Positions 23,753 to 35,509 of a DNA stretch of 64,000 nucleotides are shown piece by piece. Numbering within the stretch: the stretch's first letter is position 1; every line of letters starts with the position of its first letter. This DNA comes from Aldrovandia affinis (Eukaryota > Chordata > Actinopteri > Notacanthiformes > Halosauridae): the NCBI GenBank assembly GCA_029706075.1, contig JAINUG010000033.1, forward strand, positions 558,001 through 622,000. The letters are read 5' to 3'. The notes under the pieces were generated by a model. It did no database searches. It saw only the letters and a program-made list of their open reading frames with translations, and had not been told where the DNA came from. Both the position numbers and the translations under genes were made by a program.

Positions 23753-24775
23753 TCAGTACTTGGTGGAGAAACCCTTGTTGGGAAGCACAGCGGTCAGACG
23801 TTTCTTGTAGTTGGTCACCAAGTTTGCGCAGATCCCAGGAGGGATTTTGGCCCACTCCTCTTTGCAGATCCTCTCCAAATCCTTAGGGTTTGTAGGTTGT
23901 CGCTTGGCAACTCGAAGCTTCAGCTCCCTCCACAGATTCTCTATAGGATTAAGGTCCGGAGACTGACTAGGCCACTCCATGACCTTAATGTGCTTCTTCT
24001 TGAGCCACTCCTTTGTTGCCTTAGCCGTATGCTTTGGGTCATTGTCATGCTGGAACACCCATCTACGACCCATTTTCAGTGTCCTGGCTGAGGGAAGGAG
24101 GTTCTCACCCAAGATTTCCCGGCACATGGCCCCATTCATCCTCCCCTCGATCCGGTGAAGTCGTCCTGTCCCCTTAGCAGAGAAACAGCCCCAAAGCATA
24201 ATGTTTCCACCGCCATGCTTGACGGTGGGGATGGTGTTCTTGGGGTCCAAGGCAGCTTTTTTCTTCCTCCAAACACGGCGAGTCGAGTTGATGCCAAAGA
24301 GCTCGATTTTAGTCTCATCTGACCACAGCACTTTCTCCCAAGCCTCCTCTGAATCATCCAGGTGCTCATTGGCAAACTTCAGACGGGCCTGTACATGTGC
24401 CTTCTTGAGCAGGGGGACCTTGCGGGCACTACAGGATTTCAATCCATTACGGCGTAGTGTGTTACCAATGGTCATCTTGGTGACTGTGGTCCCAGCTGCC
24501 TTGAGATCATCAACAAGCTCCAGCCGTGTAGTTCTGGGTTGTTCCCTCACCTTTCTCATGATCAGGTTCACTCCACGAGGTGAGATCTTGCGTGGAGCCC
24601 CAGACCGAGGGAGATTGATGGTCAATTGGTGTTTCTCCCATTTTCTAATTATCACACCAACAGTTGACTCCTTCTCACCAAGCTGCTTGCCAATGGTCTT
24701 GTAGCCCATTCCAGTCTTGTGCAGGTCTACAATTTTGTCCCTGATGTCCTTAGACAATTCTTTGGTCTTGCCCAT
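23753..24775 (-). CDS. Tc1-like transposase, intact, 340 aa
   Basis: This enzyme would cut and rejoin its transposon at TA dinucleotides in the nucleus. The frame is 340 codons, the usual Tc1 length, and starts [15 protein letters not shown]. Residues 1-55 form the first helix-turn-helix DNA-binding unit, and PRSGAPRK (56-63) is the GRPR-like linker. A second helix-turn-helix follows to about residue 125. The DDE catalytic core has D153 (WSDETK), D244 ([10 protein letters not shown]) and E279 (PDLNPIEN), with 34 residues between the last two, i.e. DD34E, the same positions as in Sleeping Beauty transposase. A glycine-rich strip ([11 protein letters not shown], 186-196) is present. There is no internal stop or frameshift. 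The start is chosen because it matches the family N-terminus. The gene lies between the two terminal repeats and has no host promoter of its own. Activity is inferred, not shown. Confidence 0.95.
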   Translation of the reverse strand: MGKTKELSKDIRDKIVDLHKTGMGYKTIGKQLGEKESTVGVIIRKWEKHQLTINLPRSGAPRKISPRGVNLIMRKVREQPRTTRLELVDDLKAAGTTVTKMTIGNTLRRNGLKSCSARKVPLLKKAHVQARLKFANEHLDDSEEAWEKVLWSDETKIELFGINSTRRVWRKKKAALDPKNTIPTVKHGGGNIMLWGCFSAKGTGRLHRIEGRMNGAMCREILGENLLPSARTLKMGRRWVFQHDNDPKHTAKATKEWLKKKHIKVMEWPSQSPDLNPIENLWRELKLRVAKRQPTNPKDLERICKEEWAKIPPGICANLVTNYKKRLTAVLPNKGFSTKY

Positions 24776-24938
24776 TGTGGAGAGGTTGGAATCTGATTCA
24801 TTGATTGATTCTGTGGACAGGTGTCTTTTATACAGGTAACGAGTACTTAATTAGGAGTACTAATTAAGTAAGATGACTAATCTGTGTGCCTCCTGGTCAC
24901 ATAACCGGCCTGTGGGAGCCAGAATTCTTGCTGGTTGG

Positions 24939-25141
24939 TAGGGGGTGAAATACTTATTTTCCTCAATAAAACACAAATAAATGTTTAAAATTCATATAAT
25001 GTGATTTTCTGGGATTTTTAAAAAATATTCTGTCTCTCACTGTTAAGATGAACCTACCATGAAAATTATAGACCATTCCTTTCTTTGTAAGGGGGCAAAC
25101 TTACAAAATCAGCAGGGGTGAAATACTTATTTTCCCCACTG
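24939..25141 (-). repeat. Right terminal inverted repeat of the Tc1 element
   Basis: Inverse copy of the left repeat, with the same two internal AAAATAAGTATTTCACCCC direct repeats. It differs at only a few positions (for example near 25030 and 25105-25118). Confidence 0.85.
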
Positions 25142-25247
25142 TACTTGTTAGCTAAAGAAGAGGTTGGTTTTACAACTCATCTCATCACAGCAAATTTCCA
25201 ACAGATTTTCAATCATATTTTATGGCTATTAATAACCTACAACATAG

Positions 25248-25472
25248 GTAGGCAGTGTGGTATAATGGTTAGGGAACTGGGCTTGTAACGTTAAGGTTGC
25301 AGGTTCAATCCCCAGGTGGGACACTGCCGTTGTACCCTTGAGCAAGGTACTTAACCTGAATTGCTTCAGTTAATATCCAGCTGTATGAATGGATTGTAAA
25401 GAAATGTAAACTGTAAGTCGCTCTGGATAAGAGCATCTGCTAAATGCCTGTAATGTAATGTAATGTAATGTG
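25248..25472 (+). mobile_element. V-SINE (tRNA-derived)
   Basis: The tRNA-like head has an A box (TGGTATAATGGTTAGGG) and a B box (GCAGGTTCAATCCCC). The conserved V-SINE 3' domain reads GTAAGTCGCTCTGGATAAG then AGCATCTGCTAAATG, followed by a (TGTAA)n tail. It would be copied by an L2-type LINE reverse transcriptase that recognises this tail. The copy is near full length and little decayed. It begins about 100 bp right of the Tc1 element. Confidence 0.92.
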
Positions 25473-25789
25473 AGTGCATATCATCTTTGCCTTTGCTTAT
25501 GGCATTTTACTTGGCCAAATAAGCTAGGACTTGGACTAACATTAGTGGAGGCAGTGGTTTTGTCAATACTGTTTAGTAAACAGATTAAATAAATAGCCTT
25601 TAAATGAATACTGACTTGTACTTGGACTAAGAATTTGAATTTTCATGAATTTTAAGAATTTAATGTGGTAAAGTACCTGGTTATCAAGTAGTTTGCACTG
25701 TAATCGAAGGTTTTAGGTATGAATGCAGGTAAACTTTATTCAGAAATAAAAAATACTTTAAATGCACATACAATTGTTGTGTTAATTTA
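25473..25789. other. Unassigned DNA
   Basis: AT-rich; nothing recognisable. Confidence 0.5.
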
Positions 25790-26090
25790 CAGTAAGAGTA
25801 CACTTCCGACAGTGATTTGCAGTACCCCTTATTTGGCCCCCAAAAGCCTACAGTGAATGCAGACCACGTAGTACTACACAAGAGCTTGTACCAATTGGAG
25901 CTCACAGATGACAACTGATAGCCCACGGGCCCCTACCATGTTGTTGGGAGGAGTTGATGAGGCACCATCACTGGAGGCACCCTTTCATAGTTGGCTAAAC
26001 ATATTGCAGAGGCTTGAACCTGTAATTATAGGGCCCAGGCTGTGTGCATGCTGAGTGCCTTTACCAACTGAGCTTCTCAGATCCCCAACC
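25790..26090 (-). mobile_element. Old tRNA-derived SINE
   Basis: On the minus strand from about 26090 there is a tRNA-like A box (GCTCAGTTGGTAAAG) and B box (CAGGTTCAAGCC), about 45 bp apart as in tRNA-derived promoters. A non-tRNA body follows without a recognised family. The left (3') limit is a guess. It is not a functional tRNA gene because no cloverleaf acceptor pairing is seen. Confidence 0.6.
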
Positions 26091-27171
26091 CACACACGGA
26101 TATTTCCATACAAATCAAGGCAGACGCAGATGTCAGATGATGATCCTGTTTGTTTGGCTTTTGTTTGTTTTTACCAACATATGAGTGGTTCTCATTGACC
26201 AATCAGATAATTGCTTCGGTATTCTGTATGCAGTAATCTATTTCATTCCTACATTGCATTTTGTCAATTTAACTGTCAATATTCAGTGAGATCCTTTATT
26301 TATTAAAAATGGAAGGAATGTTAAGCCGCAAAGGACATTTTAGTTGGTTTTTTTGAAGATTTTGGTCAGAGCTGTGCTGTATAATATCAGCAAACAAAGA
26401 TATTCAGACTGAGACACCATAACAACTGCTGTCTGTGTGCTGTCTGTGTGAAATTCTCGGAACAATGGGTAAGTTGTCACTTATCTTTTCCTTCATGCAT
26501 GCTGTAGTGCACAGCCTAACTGAAATTATGAACCACATGTTGGCTTTCTAAATGAGCTAACTGCATGTTGCTGTAAAGATTGACATTGGAATAGCGTATG
26601 TGAGAACAAACACACCACATAGACTCCATCTATACCACCACCCACATCTATCCATGGCTTTTTCTACCTGTATTCATGCATTCTCTATTGCCTGTCCACT
26701 TCATCTTCATATGAACATTTTAAGAAATCACATTATAAATCAGATCTCTCAAGTTACAGATTAGAAGGTGCCCTTTCATTGTCAAAGCTGCTGCTGTAGT
26801 AGTGCTGTTTTATTCTTGAAGCTAGTGGTGAAGATTTGTTGGGGTATTGTGCTCTTAAGAAATCATTCATGCTTTATATTCAATATGGCCGAAAGTGTAG
26901 ACTAATAGACTGTTAGTGTCTTAGGGATTTAAATTTATGGTAACACTATCACATAATGCAATTTCAATAGCTCATAATATATATTTTTTCTCATAACATG
27001 TTATGGTGCATTATTTTTGCATAGACGCACTACTGAACACTCTCATTCCCAATGTGTAAAAATGTCAGATTATGTAGAAAAATGCTACTCACAGCGTGCT
27101 GCACTTTTATCTTATGGTATGCAAGAGTGGGAATGAGAAGTTGGGTTCTTCACGTGTTTATATACAGTATA
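26091..27171. other. Unassigned DNA
   Basis: No gene or bounded repeat recognised. Confidence 0.5.
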
Positions 27172-27318
27172 TATATGCCATTTAGCAGACGCTTTTATCC
27201 AAAGAAACTTACAGTAGTGAGTTCATCCATTTTTTGGGGTCAGTATATGTGGTCCCAATGGGAATCGAACCCACACCCTAACCATTGTCAGCGCAGTGCT
27301 CTACCACACCATGACTTT
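27172..27318 (-). mobile_element. V-SINE, short copy
   Basis: The minus strand shows a tRNA-like head (TGGTAGAGCA, then GGGTTCGATTCCC) and the V-SINE domain CTGTAAGTTTCTTTGGAT then AAAAGCGTCTGCTAAATG. The spacer between head and domain is shorter than in the 25.2-kb copy, and a TATATATAC run replaces the tail. Confidence 0.85.
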
Positions 27319-28363
27319 CAATGACTTTGCACTGTGACAGATTATAGCCAAAAATGAATGTGTGGTGTTTATGACCAAAATGTGAATGAGCAACCAAAAA
27401 AAAAAATCTTTATGTGAATGTAAAAAAACTGCAAAAAAAACAGCCGACAGATTGATAAATACTAAGCGTAATTAAGCTAATTAGGCCAGCACATCAAGCT
27501 GATTGGTCCCAGTGGCAGGATTGGTGTAGGTCAATGTAATCGAGTAGTTCGAAGGAACAGGGGATGATGGGACCCATTTTGCTAAAAGGGTTGAGTTTGT
27601 GAAGGACAAATGGGGTACAAATGATATATACATATTGGGGTTTGGGGATACCAATCCACATTTGGAAATAAATGGGATAAATAGTTTTGTGCTACTACAA
27701 AATCATATTTGTTTGGTGGAAAAAAAGATATATATTAGGATGGACAATAAAGAAGAGGAGTTAGTGGACCTGACTGAAACGTGAAATCTGAAAACCCATT
27801 GTTATAGAATATGATGTAAAACAAATTATTGGAACTGGACCAAGTCTAAGTATTAGCCAGAGAATGAAGAAAGTTTTGAAATTAGTAGTAATTATTCATG
27901 TTTCAGCTAGTCAGAAATTAAAAGTAGCAACCATGGACTAAGTTAAAAATCAATCATACCATGCTTGATTGTTTTTCCTGTGCAGACTTATTGGGAGGAC
28001 CCATCGGGATGCTGTTTAATACGTTGTAATTGGCAATACATTGAGTTCCCACTTACTGGCTGCTGGCACTCGAGCCCATACACTGTCTTTATTTTAGGGT
28101 CACATGGGGTATGAATATTCAAGCATGTTTAATGTATGACACTTGGTATGAAAGTAAAAGAGGGTTACGTTTAGTGTTGAGTTTAGGGTTAGAGTTGAAC
28201 ATAGAGGCTGAACATTCATATTTTTGAATGAGGAGGCAGATTGCACTCATAAAACTAACATACAGCTCATTAGCCAACCTTATTTCAGATTCTATAATGA
28301 AGTGTTACCTTTGTCACAGGACTAGGACAGGACAGGACACAGGTCACGGTATTACAGGCAGAA

Positions 28364-28364
<1 letters not shown>
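27319..28364. other. Unassigned DNA
   Basis: A plus-strand frame of 61 codons at 27599-27784 and its surroundings look mildly gene-like but match nothing I know and lack splice context. Otherwise nothing. Confidence 0.4.

Positions 28365-28394
<30 letters not shown>
28365..28394. repeat. (CA)n microsatellite
   Basis: About 15 uninterrupted CA units. Confidence 0.95.
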
Positions 28395-28396
<2 letters not shown>

Positions 28397-28934
28397 CATT
28401 GGTAATTAGCAGAACTGGCCTAACAGCTCTGCATTTGCAGTAAAGTTTGGTTTATTGATTTGTCCCTGCTTTATTTAATACAGCCCTGTATTTCATATTC
28501 ATTTTTATCTGCAGGGCAGTGACAAAAGGAAATATTCTACTATAAAAGATAAGGTCAAAAAATGGTGAGTGGTGTCCAGCTCTCTGAACAATGGAAAATA
28601 CTTTGCCCGCAGTATGAGAGTTGAGAAGATGCTGACAGTCAATTCATAGTAGTGATATAATTTTAAATGTAGGAGATGGAGAAATGTGATTAGGTTTTAG
28701 CCCGTGGTAGAGATGTTTTTATTATTCATGCAATGGACAAAACCCTGTCCAGTACAGCGATATGCCACAGTATATTAACTCCAAATCAAATTTTCCCAAT
28801 GGAAACCCTGTCACATTGTACATGCATTTGATACAGGTTCTATTACACTATACTGGTTATAGATAAGTTGCCCCCTTTTATCTATAGATATTCAATTTGC
28901 TTCTGTGCCCTACACAATCCCTAAAATTACTTGT
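28395..28934. other. Unassigned DNA
   Basis: Nothing recognisable. Confidence 0.5.
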
Positions 28935-29290
28935 ATGCTAGCAGCCATGCCACCCTTTGTCCTACCTGATAGCTAAAGCTAACTGGGCCTAGGTTTGAAT
29001 TAGAGAACTCTTGAGAATACCAGGTTGCTGCGGGAAATGGTGGTGGGCCAGTAGGGGACAGTCTGTCGTCTGGACCAGGCCGAAAATTCCCCAATGCAGT
29101 GATGAGGACAGCAAATTCAGTCATTCAGATGAAGTGTTAAACTGAGGTACTGAAACCCTAGGTTATTAAAGATTCCATATATTTAATTGCAGTGGTACGG
29201 GTTTTAACCCAGGTGTCATATTCCCAAACTGACTCTCATAACCGGGTCACCTAATCATCCCTCTTACAGTTTGCATTCTCTACCTGTCTT
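28935..29290 (+). mobile_element. Degraded SINE-like repeat
   Basis: The body contains CCGAAAATTCCCCAATGCAG, AGATGAAGTGTTAAACTGAG and ATTAAAGATTCCAT, phrases of a common fish SINE 3' body. CACCTAATCATCCC near 29249 matches the 11.7-kb fragment. The head is too diverged to assign a tRNA. Confidence 0.55.
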
Positions 29291-29339
29291 TTTTACCAAG
29301 TAATCTATGTCCTAGAGAACTGAGTTAATAAATTAAAGT

Positions 29340-29685
29340 GAGGGCCCTGAGTGGCACAACGGTAAAAGCACTCGCCCAGAGTGCAGGTTGCCCACTGCAG
29401 TCAGAGTTCAATGCCCGACTCTGGCCGGGAGTCCCGTTTGGGGGCAGCGATTGACTGTCAGCCCCAGGGGAGGGAAGCTGGCATGAGCTAGCCATGTATA
29501 AGAGTGGTTCTGTGTGTATCGGAGTTACGGTCAACGGCTTGGCGGGTTCTGTCTCAGAGGAGCCGGTTCATTGCCTTTGTCACTGCCTGTCCCAGAGCTG
29601 TGGCAGCGAGCTTGCAGGATTGGGGGTAGTTGAAGCAGAAAGAGGGTACAATTAGCTACTAAAAAGGGGAAAAAATGTTGAAAAA
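29340..29685 (+). mobile_element. tRNA-headed SINE, same body family as 10.6 kb
   Basis: The head GTGGCACAACGGTAAAAGCA differs from the tRNA-Glu-like head of the 10.6-kb copy, but the body (GACTCTGGCCGGGAGTCC, GACTGTCAGCCCCAGGGGAGG, AGGAGCCGGTTC) is shared. The tail is A-rich. AAAGTG stands at both edges, too short to prove a duplication. Confidence 0.8.
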
Positions 29686-29689
29686 AAGT

Positions 29690-30689
29690 GCCTACTAATA
29701 ACATTTCTGTTCAGAAACAACCATTATGGTAGGAGTTTTTTATATATATCCAAACTAGGGTTCCTAGCAGAATTCCTGTTATCTCCCAAACACAAAACAC
29801 AAATGCATATATTATTCATGCACTGAATACCTTCCTTATATCCTTAAGGTCCTTATGAGACAGCAGGTAAACCATACTTACTGCAGAGTGACATTGCCTA
29901 ATCTCATTCACAATGTCAAAATTAGGTTGGAACTTAATTTCCCATAAAACATAATGTCAGGGTGCAGCACTTAAGATGGAGTGTTAAACCTTTATCACAG
30001 AGAAGGCCCTGCCAGGACTGTCCAGGTTTGATAACGGGAAAGCTAATGAAAAAAAAATGAGAGGAGGAGGGGTATGAAGGTCCTGTTTTGAGGAAACAAT
30101 TGGGCATCACCAGGGAGAGCGCTTACCACATCAGAACATAAAAGCATGAAAAACCTAAAGGGGCAGGTGAGGGCTGAAATACAGTTATCCCTTCAGGATG
30201 CACACCAAGAAAAAAAACTACAGTAATTCACGCATTGCGATTAACAACAAGGTCACACATTTCAAATTATTCCCATATTAAAAAAAAATCTATAAAGGCT
30301 CACCATAACCAATAGGGGGGCTTATAACTTCACAGTAATGTGGATATCACTTCAATCAGTTTTATAAAAAGCCGTAAAAAATGTTTGATTAAAAGAAAAA
30401 AAACAACAGCAGTTGGCTGTTCTTTGTTTTTAGTGACGTGCATATTTTGATACTTTTTAAACAAACACAACAACATTTACTACTGATTTATTTATATTTA
30501 CGTATTTATATGCAATTTGATACTCATGTATTTATAGGAGTATAGGCCACTACGTTTAATTTATTTAGTTTAGCCATTGTTATTTTGTTGTCTTTACTTA
30601 TTAATACTTAAGACTTTTCTTACTTTTCATGCACATTGCAAGGTGCTTATGTTATGTATGACTTAAAAAAATAATACATTGAAATAGTT
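29690..30689. other. Unassigned DNA
   Basis: AT-rich; nothing recognisable. Confidence 0.5.
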
Positions 30690-30705
30690 TTAGATTGGAG
30701 TTTTT

Positions 30706-31192
30706 TAAAAAATAATTATATTTTTCCTATTTTACCCCGTTTTTCTCCCAATTTGGTAGCCAATTACCCGCTGTGCTTAGTTCAATCCCCTTCCTCATAG
30801 TTCGCTGCCGTAGTCCTGTGACCGGCAGTGACAAGGGCGAAGTGCTGCCTCCTCCGAGACAGTACTCATCAACTGTGTTCGAAACCGTTCCCTATTCCCT
30901 AAATAGTGCACTATATTGTGTGTTCGCCAATTTGTTCAACACACTATATAGTGCACTATTTAGGGAATAGGGAACGGTTTCAAACACAGCCATCGTGCCG
31001 TCGACTGTAATTCCGGTACCCCAGAACCACTCCTGTGTGCAGCGAACTGTGTGTGTCGGCTTCCCTCCCCCCTCCCTGGGGCGGACAGTCAATTGCCGCC
31101 CCGATGGCGCTCCCGGCCAGAGCCGACTCTGGCACAACGGAATCGAACCCCGGTCGCCGTGGCCAGCGTCGGACGTTGAAACCACTAGACCA
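30706..31192 (-). mobile_element. tRNA-Glu-like SINE with perfect 16-bp target duplication, split by a MITE
   Basis: On the minus strand the head reads TGGTCTAGTGGTTTCAACG with a B box GGGTTCGATTCC. The body matches the 10.6-kb copy and the 3' end is CCAAATTGGGAGAAAAACGG plus an A/T-rich tail. TTAGATTGGAGTTTTT stands at 30690-30705 and exactly again at 31193-31208. A 117-bp palindromic insert interrupts the body. Without it the SINE is about 370 bp. This is the best-preserved copy of the family here. Confidence 0.92.
30873..30989. mobile_element. Palindromic MITE nested in the SINE
   Basis: The 43-bp arms (30873-30915 and 30947-30989) are inverse copies with one mismatch, beginning CTGTGTTCGAAACCGTTCCC. 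The centre also partly pairs, so almost the whole unit is a hairpin. It has no coding capacity. Possible duplicated bases at the edges (CATCAA/CATCGT) are not convincing, so the superfamily stays open. Confidence 0.8.
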
Positions 31193-31271
31193 TTAGATTG
31201 GAGTTTTTATGCGAATATATTTTAAAATATTAAACATTTTTACAAATATTTTATATTATTATTATTTTGTA

Positions 31272-31349
31272 ATCCCTCTGTCTGGGCCCCCCTGTGGCAA
31301 TTACACACTAGGCATGTGCCTAGTCTGCCTATGCCTAGATCTGGCCCTG
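31272..31349 (-). mobile_element. Possible hAT-type end
   Basis: From 31349 leftward the minus strand reads CAGGGCCAGATCTAGGC and later GGGGGGCCCAGACAG, like the hAT ends at 18.57 and 19.66 kb. The partner end was not found. Confidence 0.4.
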
Positions 31350-34300
31350 TACCTTATCCTTGAGAATAAACACTCGCATATTTTAACAACAGGAGCAGAC
31401 CACTCTCTAACTTATTCATGTATGACTTTATATATGGCTTTCTCTACTAGTTATCCCTGGGTAATGAAATACACTGGAGAGGGTGAGGAAGAAGTCTACA
31501 TTTACGTATGTCTATCAGGGCTGAGACTCAAAGTGTCTTTACAAGACAATGTGAGATCATTATACTCTCCAACTCAAGGCAAGGTCTTTAAAGAAACTGT
31601 GTTAATGCCTGGTCATATTTCTGCTAGTTAATTATAGTGAATGTATATGTTATGCTTGAGCTCTATAAAAAATGATATAAAATATATTTGTCATTGTATG
31701 GGTAAGTCACATTGGTGCATCTCTTGATCACCTGGGAAAATCTCAAGAAAATCTGCCAGAATTAATTTTTTATTCATTATTTTTGCATTTTCTTTTAAGT
31801 CTGATAAAATAGTCATTTCTGAAATGTGCACAATGGGGACTAAGACCCCTCCCTTTTCTGCATGTGTGCCCATACAGCATATTTTGTGAACGGAATACTT
31901 GCCTAAGGCGCTATATTTTGCTTTAAGTGAGCTTTTTCATTTTCTCAGAGCTTAAATCTCCAACTTTAAAGAAGATACAATTCATATTTGTTTCATTTAT
32001 TTTTTTGTTCATTGTAATGCTGAATTTCCTGCATTTTTCGAAATGATGTGGAATACGGTGAAATAATTGCATGCGCAGAGATTTTGTTGCCCCCTGGAGA
32101 AATTGAATATGTATTTTCAATTTGCTAAGGTTTTTCTTTAAAGGTTTTTAGCAACATTAATAATTTCAAAAGAACATAAAAGTGGTAATGTAGCTTTTTG
32201 ATGTATCTTAACTTGTTCTGACAGATAAGTTAGGGGAAGAGAAAGTTCAGTGTGGATGAAGCTTGAGAGGGAGTCAGACTAAGGGTCAAATCCATCCACT
32301 GGTGTCAACACACTATACATGGCATACGTATATCAAATTGTGGAAATACTTGTGCTGTCTCTTTTATCCTAACAACAATGTTGTAAAACATATGTAAAAG
32401 CCAACTTATTCACATATACAAAACAAATACACACTTTCTGAAATTGGTAGACAATTTGGGAAGGACCAAATGTCCAAAGCTGCATGCATATCCTGCTATT
32501 AGCTACTGTAAACATATGTTGTTACTGGCTGAAGTAGATACATTTAGGCTATAGTCAAGGAAGACCAATAGGAAGAATTAATAATATGGGTCCTGGAGGA
32601 TTTGTGATGATGACATTGGCAGGGAAATTAAGAAGAGAAAGAGGAGGAAACTCTGAACCCCCCAAGTTTGGAGCTTTATTTTGTGGCTGCATAACGTATC
32701 CAAAATCTGTGGATATACAGAAGGTCAGATGATAGAGAAGTTCATAAGGACTGGGACTCTAGGCATTGTGCTTATTTCTGTGGTAGACCCTGAAAACTGC
32801 CAAACTGTCTCTGCTGTATTGGCATGGGATATTCCCCACCAACCTTGGCATTCAGCCATCCCTATACTTGAGTGGATTCCACATACACCAAATGAAAAAG
32901 GTTTGTATTTAATAAACACCTGTCCTTTGCTTCAACTTAAAAATAAATACAAATGATACTTTTTTACTTCAAAAACACCATTTAGCAGGTTCATTTAGGT
33001 TATTTCCGAATGCACCGAACTATATCTGTGAATAAAAAACTCACAGTTGCCTTACATTTCCCGTCATTTGTAAAAAAAATCTTGGCCATGTATCAATGTT
33101 GGGAACTTGCCTCCCAGAACATCCTTTCCAAGTTCTGATTCATTCTGGGCATCGGCGGCACCCAGACGTCCCACTGGCTGGTGGCTGCTTTTGGCTTCCT
33201 GATCTGGATCCATGGAGTTCCTCATGGGACACCTTTCCCTCTCAGGCTGTAATCAGATGAGGCACTGGGTTGCCAAGTCAAGGTTAACACCCCTTTCTCA
33301 TCCACCCCTCTCAGCAGCTCTTGGAAAGGTCAATGTATCCCAGGAGGAGGTTGTTAATGTCAGGACATGAGTTTGGCATGAAGCAGGGCCGCACTGTGTT
33401 CCTGTCCAGCTGTGCAGGGGACCAGAGACCCCTAGAGATGGGCTAATTGTGAACGTTATTGATTGCCAGCACGGACCCCCGTTTCCTGGGGTAAACAGGA
33501 TTGATGGACTTGTCATTTTGTCATCGTGTGGGTTTTTTGACAATACGTCTCCTGGCATGTTAGTGCAGTTCAGGTTCACAGCCACCTCCCTTCTGTTTGC
33601 TCACTTTGTAACTGATGCCTTTCAGAGAATTGTTGGAATAGCATATCCGCTTTCGACGAGGCTGTCCAATTTACCAAACATCAACATTGCTACAGGCAAA
33701 AGTGTTTAAAATGCTGTTGAAAATTGTGAGATTAAGATAGCAAGGCGAGAGGAAGGGAATGAACCTTGCATGACCCAAGACAAACATTCTTGCCCAGAAG
33801 GTTCCCTTACATGCATTTAGATTCATTTTGTACACAGCTTGCCTTTGAAACTAAATAAGACAGGGAGATATGTGTTGAAAACTATAGTCTGCTCTCTAGA
33901 AGGAACATGGAAACATGCTCTCTCTACCTCTCTCTTTCACTCACAGACACACACACACACACACACATTTTTTATTTAAAACTATTTTTTATTTAAAACA
34001 ACTTTTTGGTTCATTCCATTTTTTTTTTTACTATTGCAATTCCATTTTTTGCACTCACACCCATTCCTTGACGGGTCCTCTTCTTTGTCAAGCAGGAACA
34101 TTACGAAAGATGAGACAGGAATGCTGTGACACCATGCCACATGCCTGTTGCTACGCTGTTTGCAAGGCTCTCATTTATTCTACCTCAAATATAATTGTGT
34201 GTGTGACAAAAAAAATGGAAAGTTAACAGATTATGTTTTCTTCCAGAAAAGGGCTTATCAAAGCATCATTAAGCCAGGCGATGCTTTTTATATTTGTGGG

Positions 34301-35509
34301 TAATGATCCTTGTAATGTCAGTCCTTTCCTTTGGCTAGGCTGTATTTCTCAACAGGAAGGACCTCTGGCATGGCGGGGAGCTTGCATGGGAATCACCCAC
34401 GGCATGGCCTTCACACCCTGTGCAGGGGGCAGTGACAAGCAAACGCTTGCATGTTATCATTTAAAGCTCTTACCCATCACAAAGAAAACCTGTAACCTTT
34501 TTCTGTTGTTGCACAAAACAACCTAAAAAAAAAGTTTTTGAGCTAACTGACCAGAGCGGATTGCGTGAGGTGGATTTGAATAATTTCTGTTGTGACGGTA
34601 GATGGCACATATGGCAGAGATCAAGTAATTAACCCTGTCTCATAATTACTTTTCCATTTGTGGCACAGTAATTACTCAAGTTACCTGTTCTTTTAAGCCA
34701 AATATACATCTTGCCCTTCCTCTAATTCTCCTCCCATGGTATAACTGTTACATTTCATTTGTGATGATTTAAAATGTGTACTTCTTAGTCTTAGTTATTT
34801 ATTCTTAACTTCTGGGCTATTTTGGAAACCCATTAAACCAGGGAATTCCAGCTGTTTTTAAATATATATATATATAACTAATGCATTACAGCGGTTGGGA
34901 TGAGAAGACAGGGAAGGATAACTTCTCACATAAGCAGGTGAAATGAAGCATGCCTTCCATTCTTCTGGTGTTACAGCACATTGATTCACAAACTAAAAAT
35001 CAATTTTAGCATAAGGCTGTTTGAAGTTTGAAACCTTTCAGAATCTGACCATGCCCACATTTGTTGCTTGAACAATAGGACACCAATCCATGGAGTAGTA
35101 TTTATCACAGTCTGCCACAGTCATAATAGAACTGAGTGAAAAAAACATGCGTTTCTTGTCTTTGACAAATTCTGCTTGAGGCACAACATAAGTCCATGAC
35201 AATGGACACTCCCACTACAAAGCCATTGAACTGGTCATTTCAAGACTTGAACGTGGACATGAAAATCTCAGAATTTAGTGGTTGTAATGTCACAGTATTA
35301 GTTTGGTTAGTAGATATCTGAAACATAAGTGAATTAGATATAGTAGCTATCACCAGACTTGTTCTGTGACAAACGTTTCAGTAAGACTTAAGGGTTTCTT
35401 GTCAAATTAATTATCCATTTTATGAGTTCAGAACAGCAAACAGCAATTGACCTCAATTCCATTGTCAAAAACTTAAATACAAATATCAGCAACTGGGGCT
35501 GCTGGTTGA
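31350..35509. other. Unassigned DNA with one AC microsatellite
   Basis: Over 4 kb without a supported gene. A pure AC run lies at 33947-33967. The frames at 32.68-32.96, 33.3-33.7 and 34.2-34.5 kb were read and show no family resemblance. Parts of 33.1-34.6 kb are GC-balanced and could include conserved non-coding DNA. Confidence 0.45.

Larger units (their letters stand above)
23538..25141 (-). mobile_element. Apparently complete Tc1-like transposon, 1604 bp
   Basis: The element starts CAGTGGGGAAAATAAG and ends with its inverse, flanked on both sides by TA (23536-23537 and 25142-25143), the expected Tc1/mariner duplication. Terminal inverted repeats of about 203 bp (23538-23740 and 24939-25141) are nearly identical, with only a handful of differences. 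Each carries AAAATAAGTATTTCACCCC twice, once at the tip and once at the inner edge: the IR/DR layout known from Sleeping Beauty-type elements. An uninterrupted transposase is encoded inside. All parts needed for mobility appear present, which suggests recent insertion. Confidence 0.95.

Noticed and set aside
23897-24704. Other-frame ORFs across the Tc1 transposase
   Set aside because: Shadows of the 340-codon minus-strand transposase frame.
25248-25330. Functional tRNA gene
   Set aside because: It is the head of a V-SINE, followed by the V-SINE core and tail.
25440-25472. Assigning the species to eels from the TGTAA tail
   Set aside because: The same tail type occurs in L2-mobilised SINEs of many fishes; not diagnostic.
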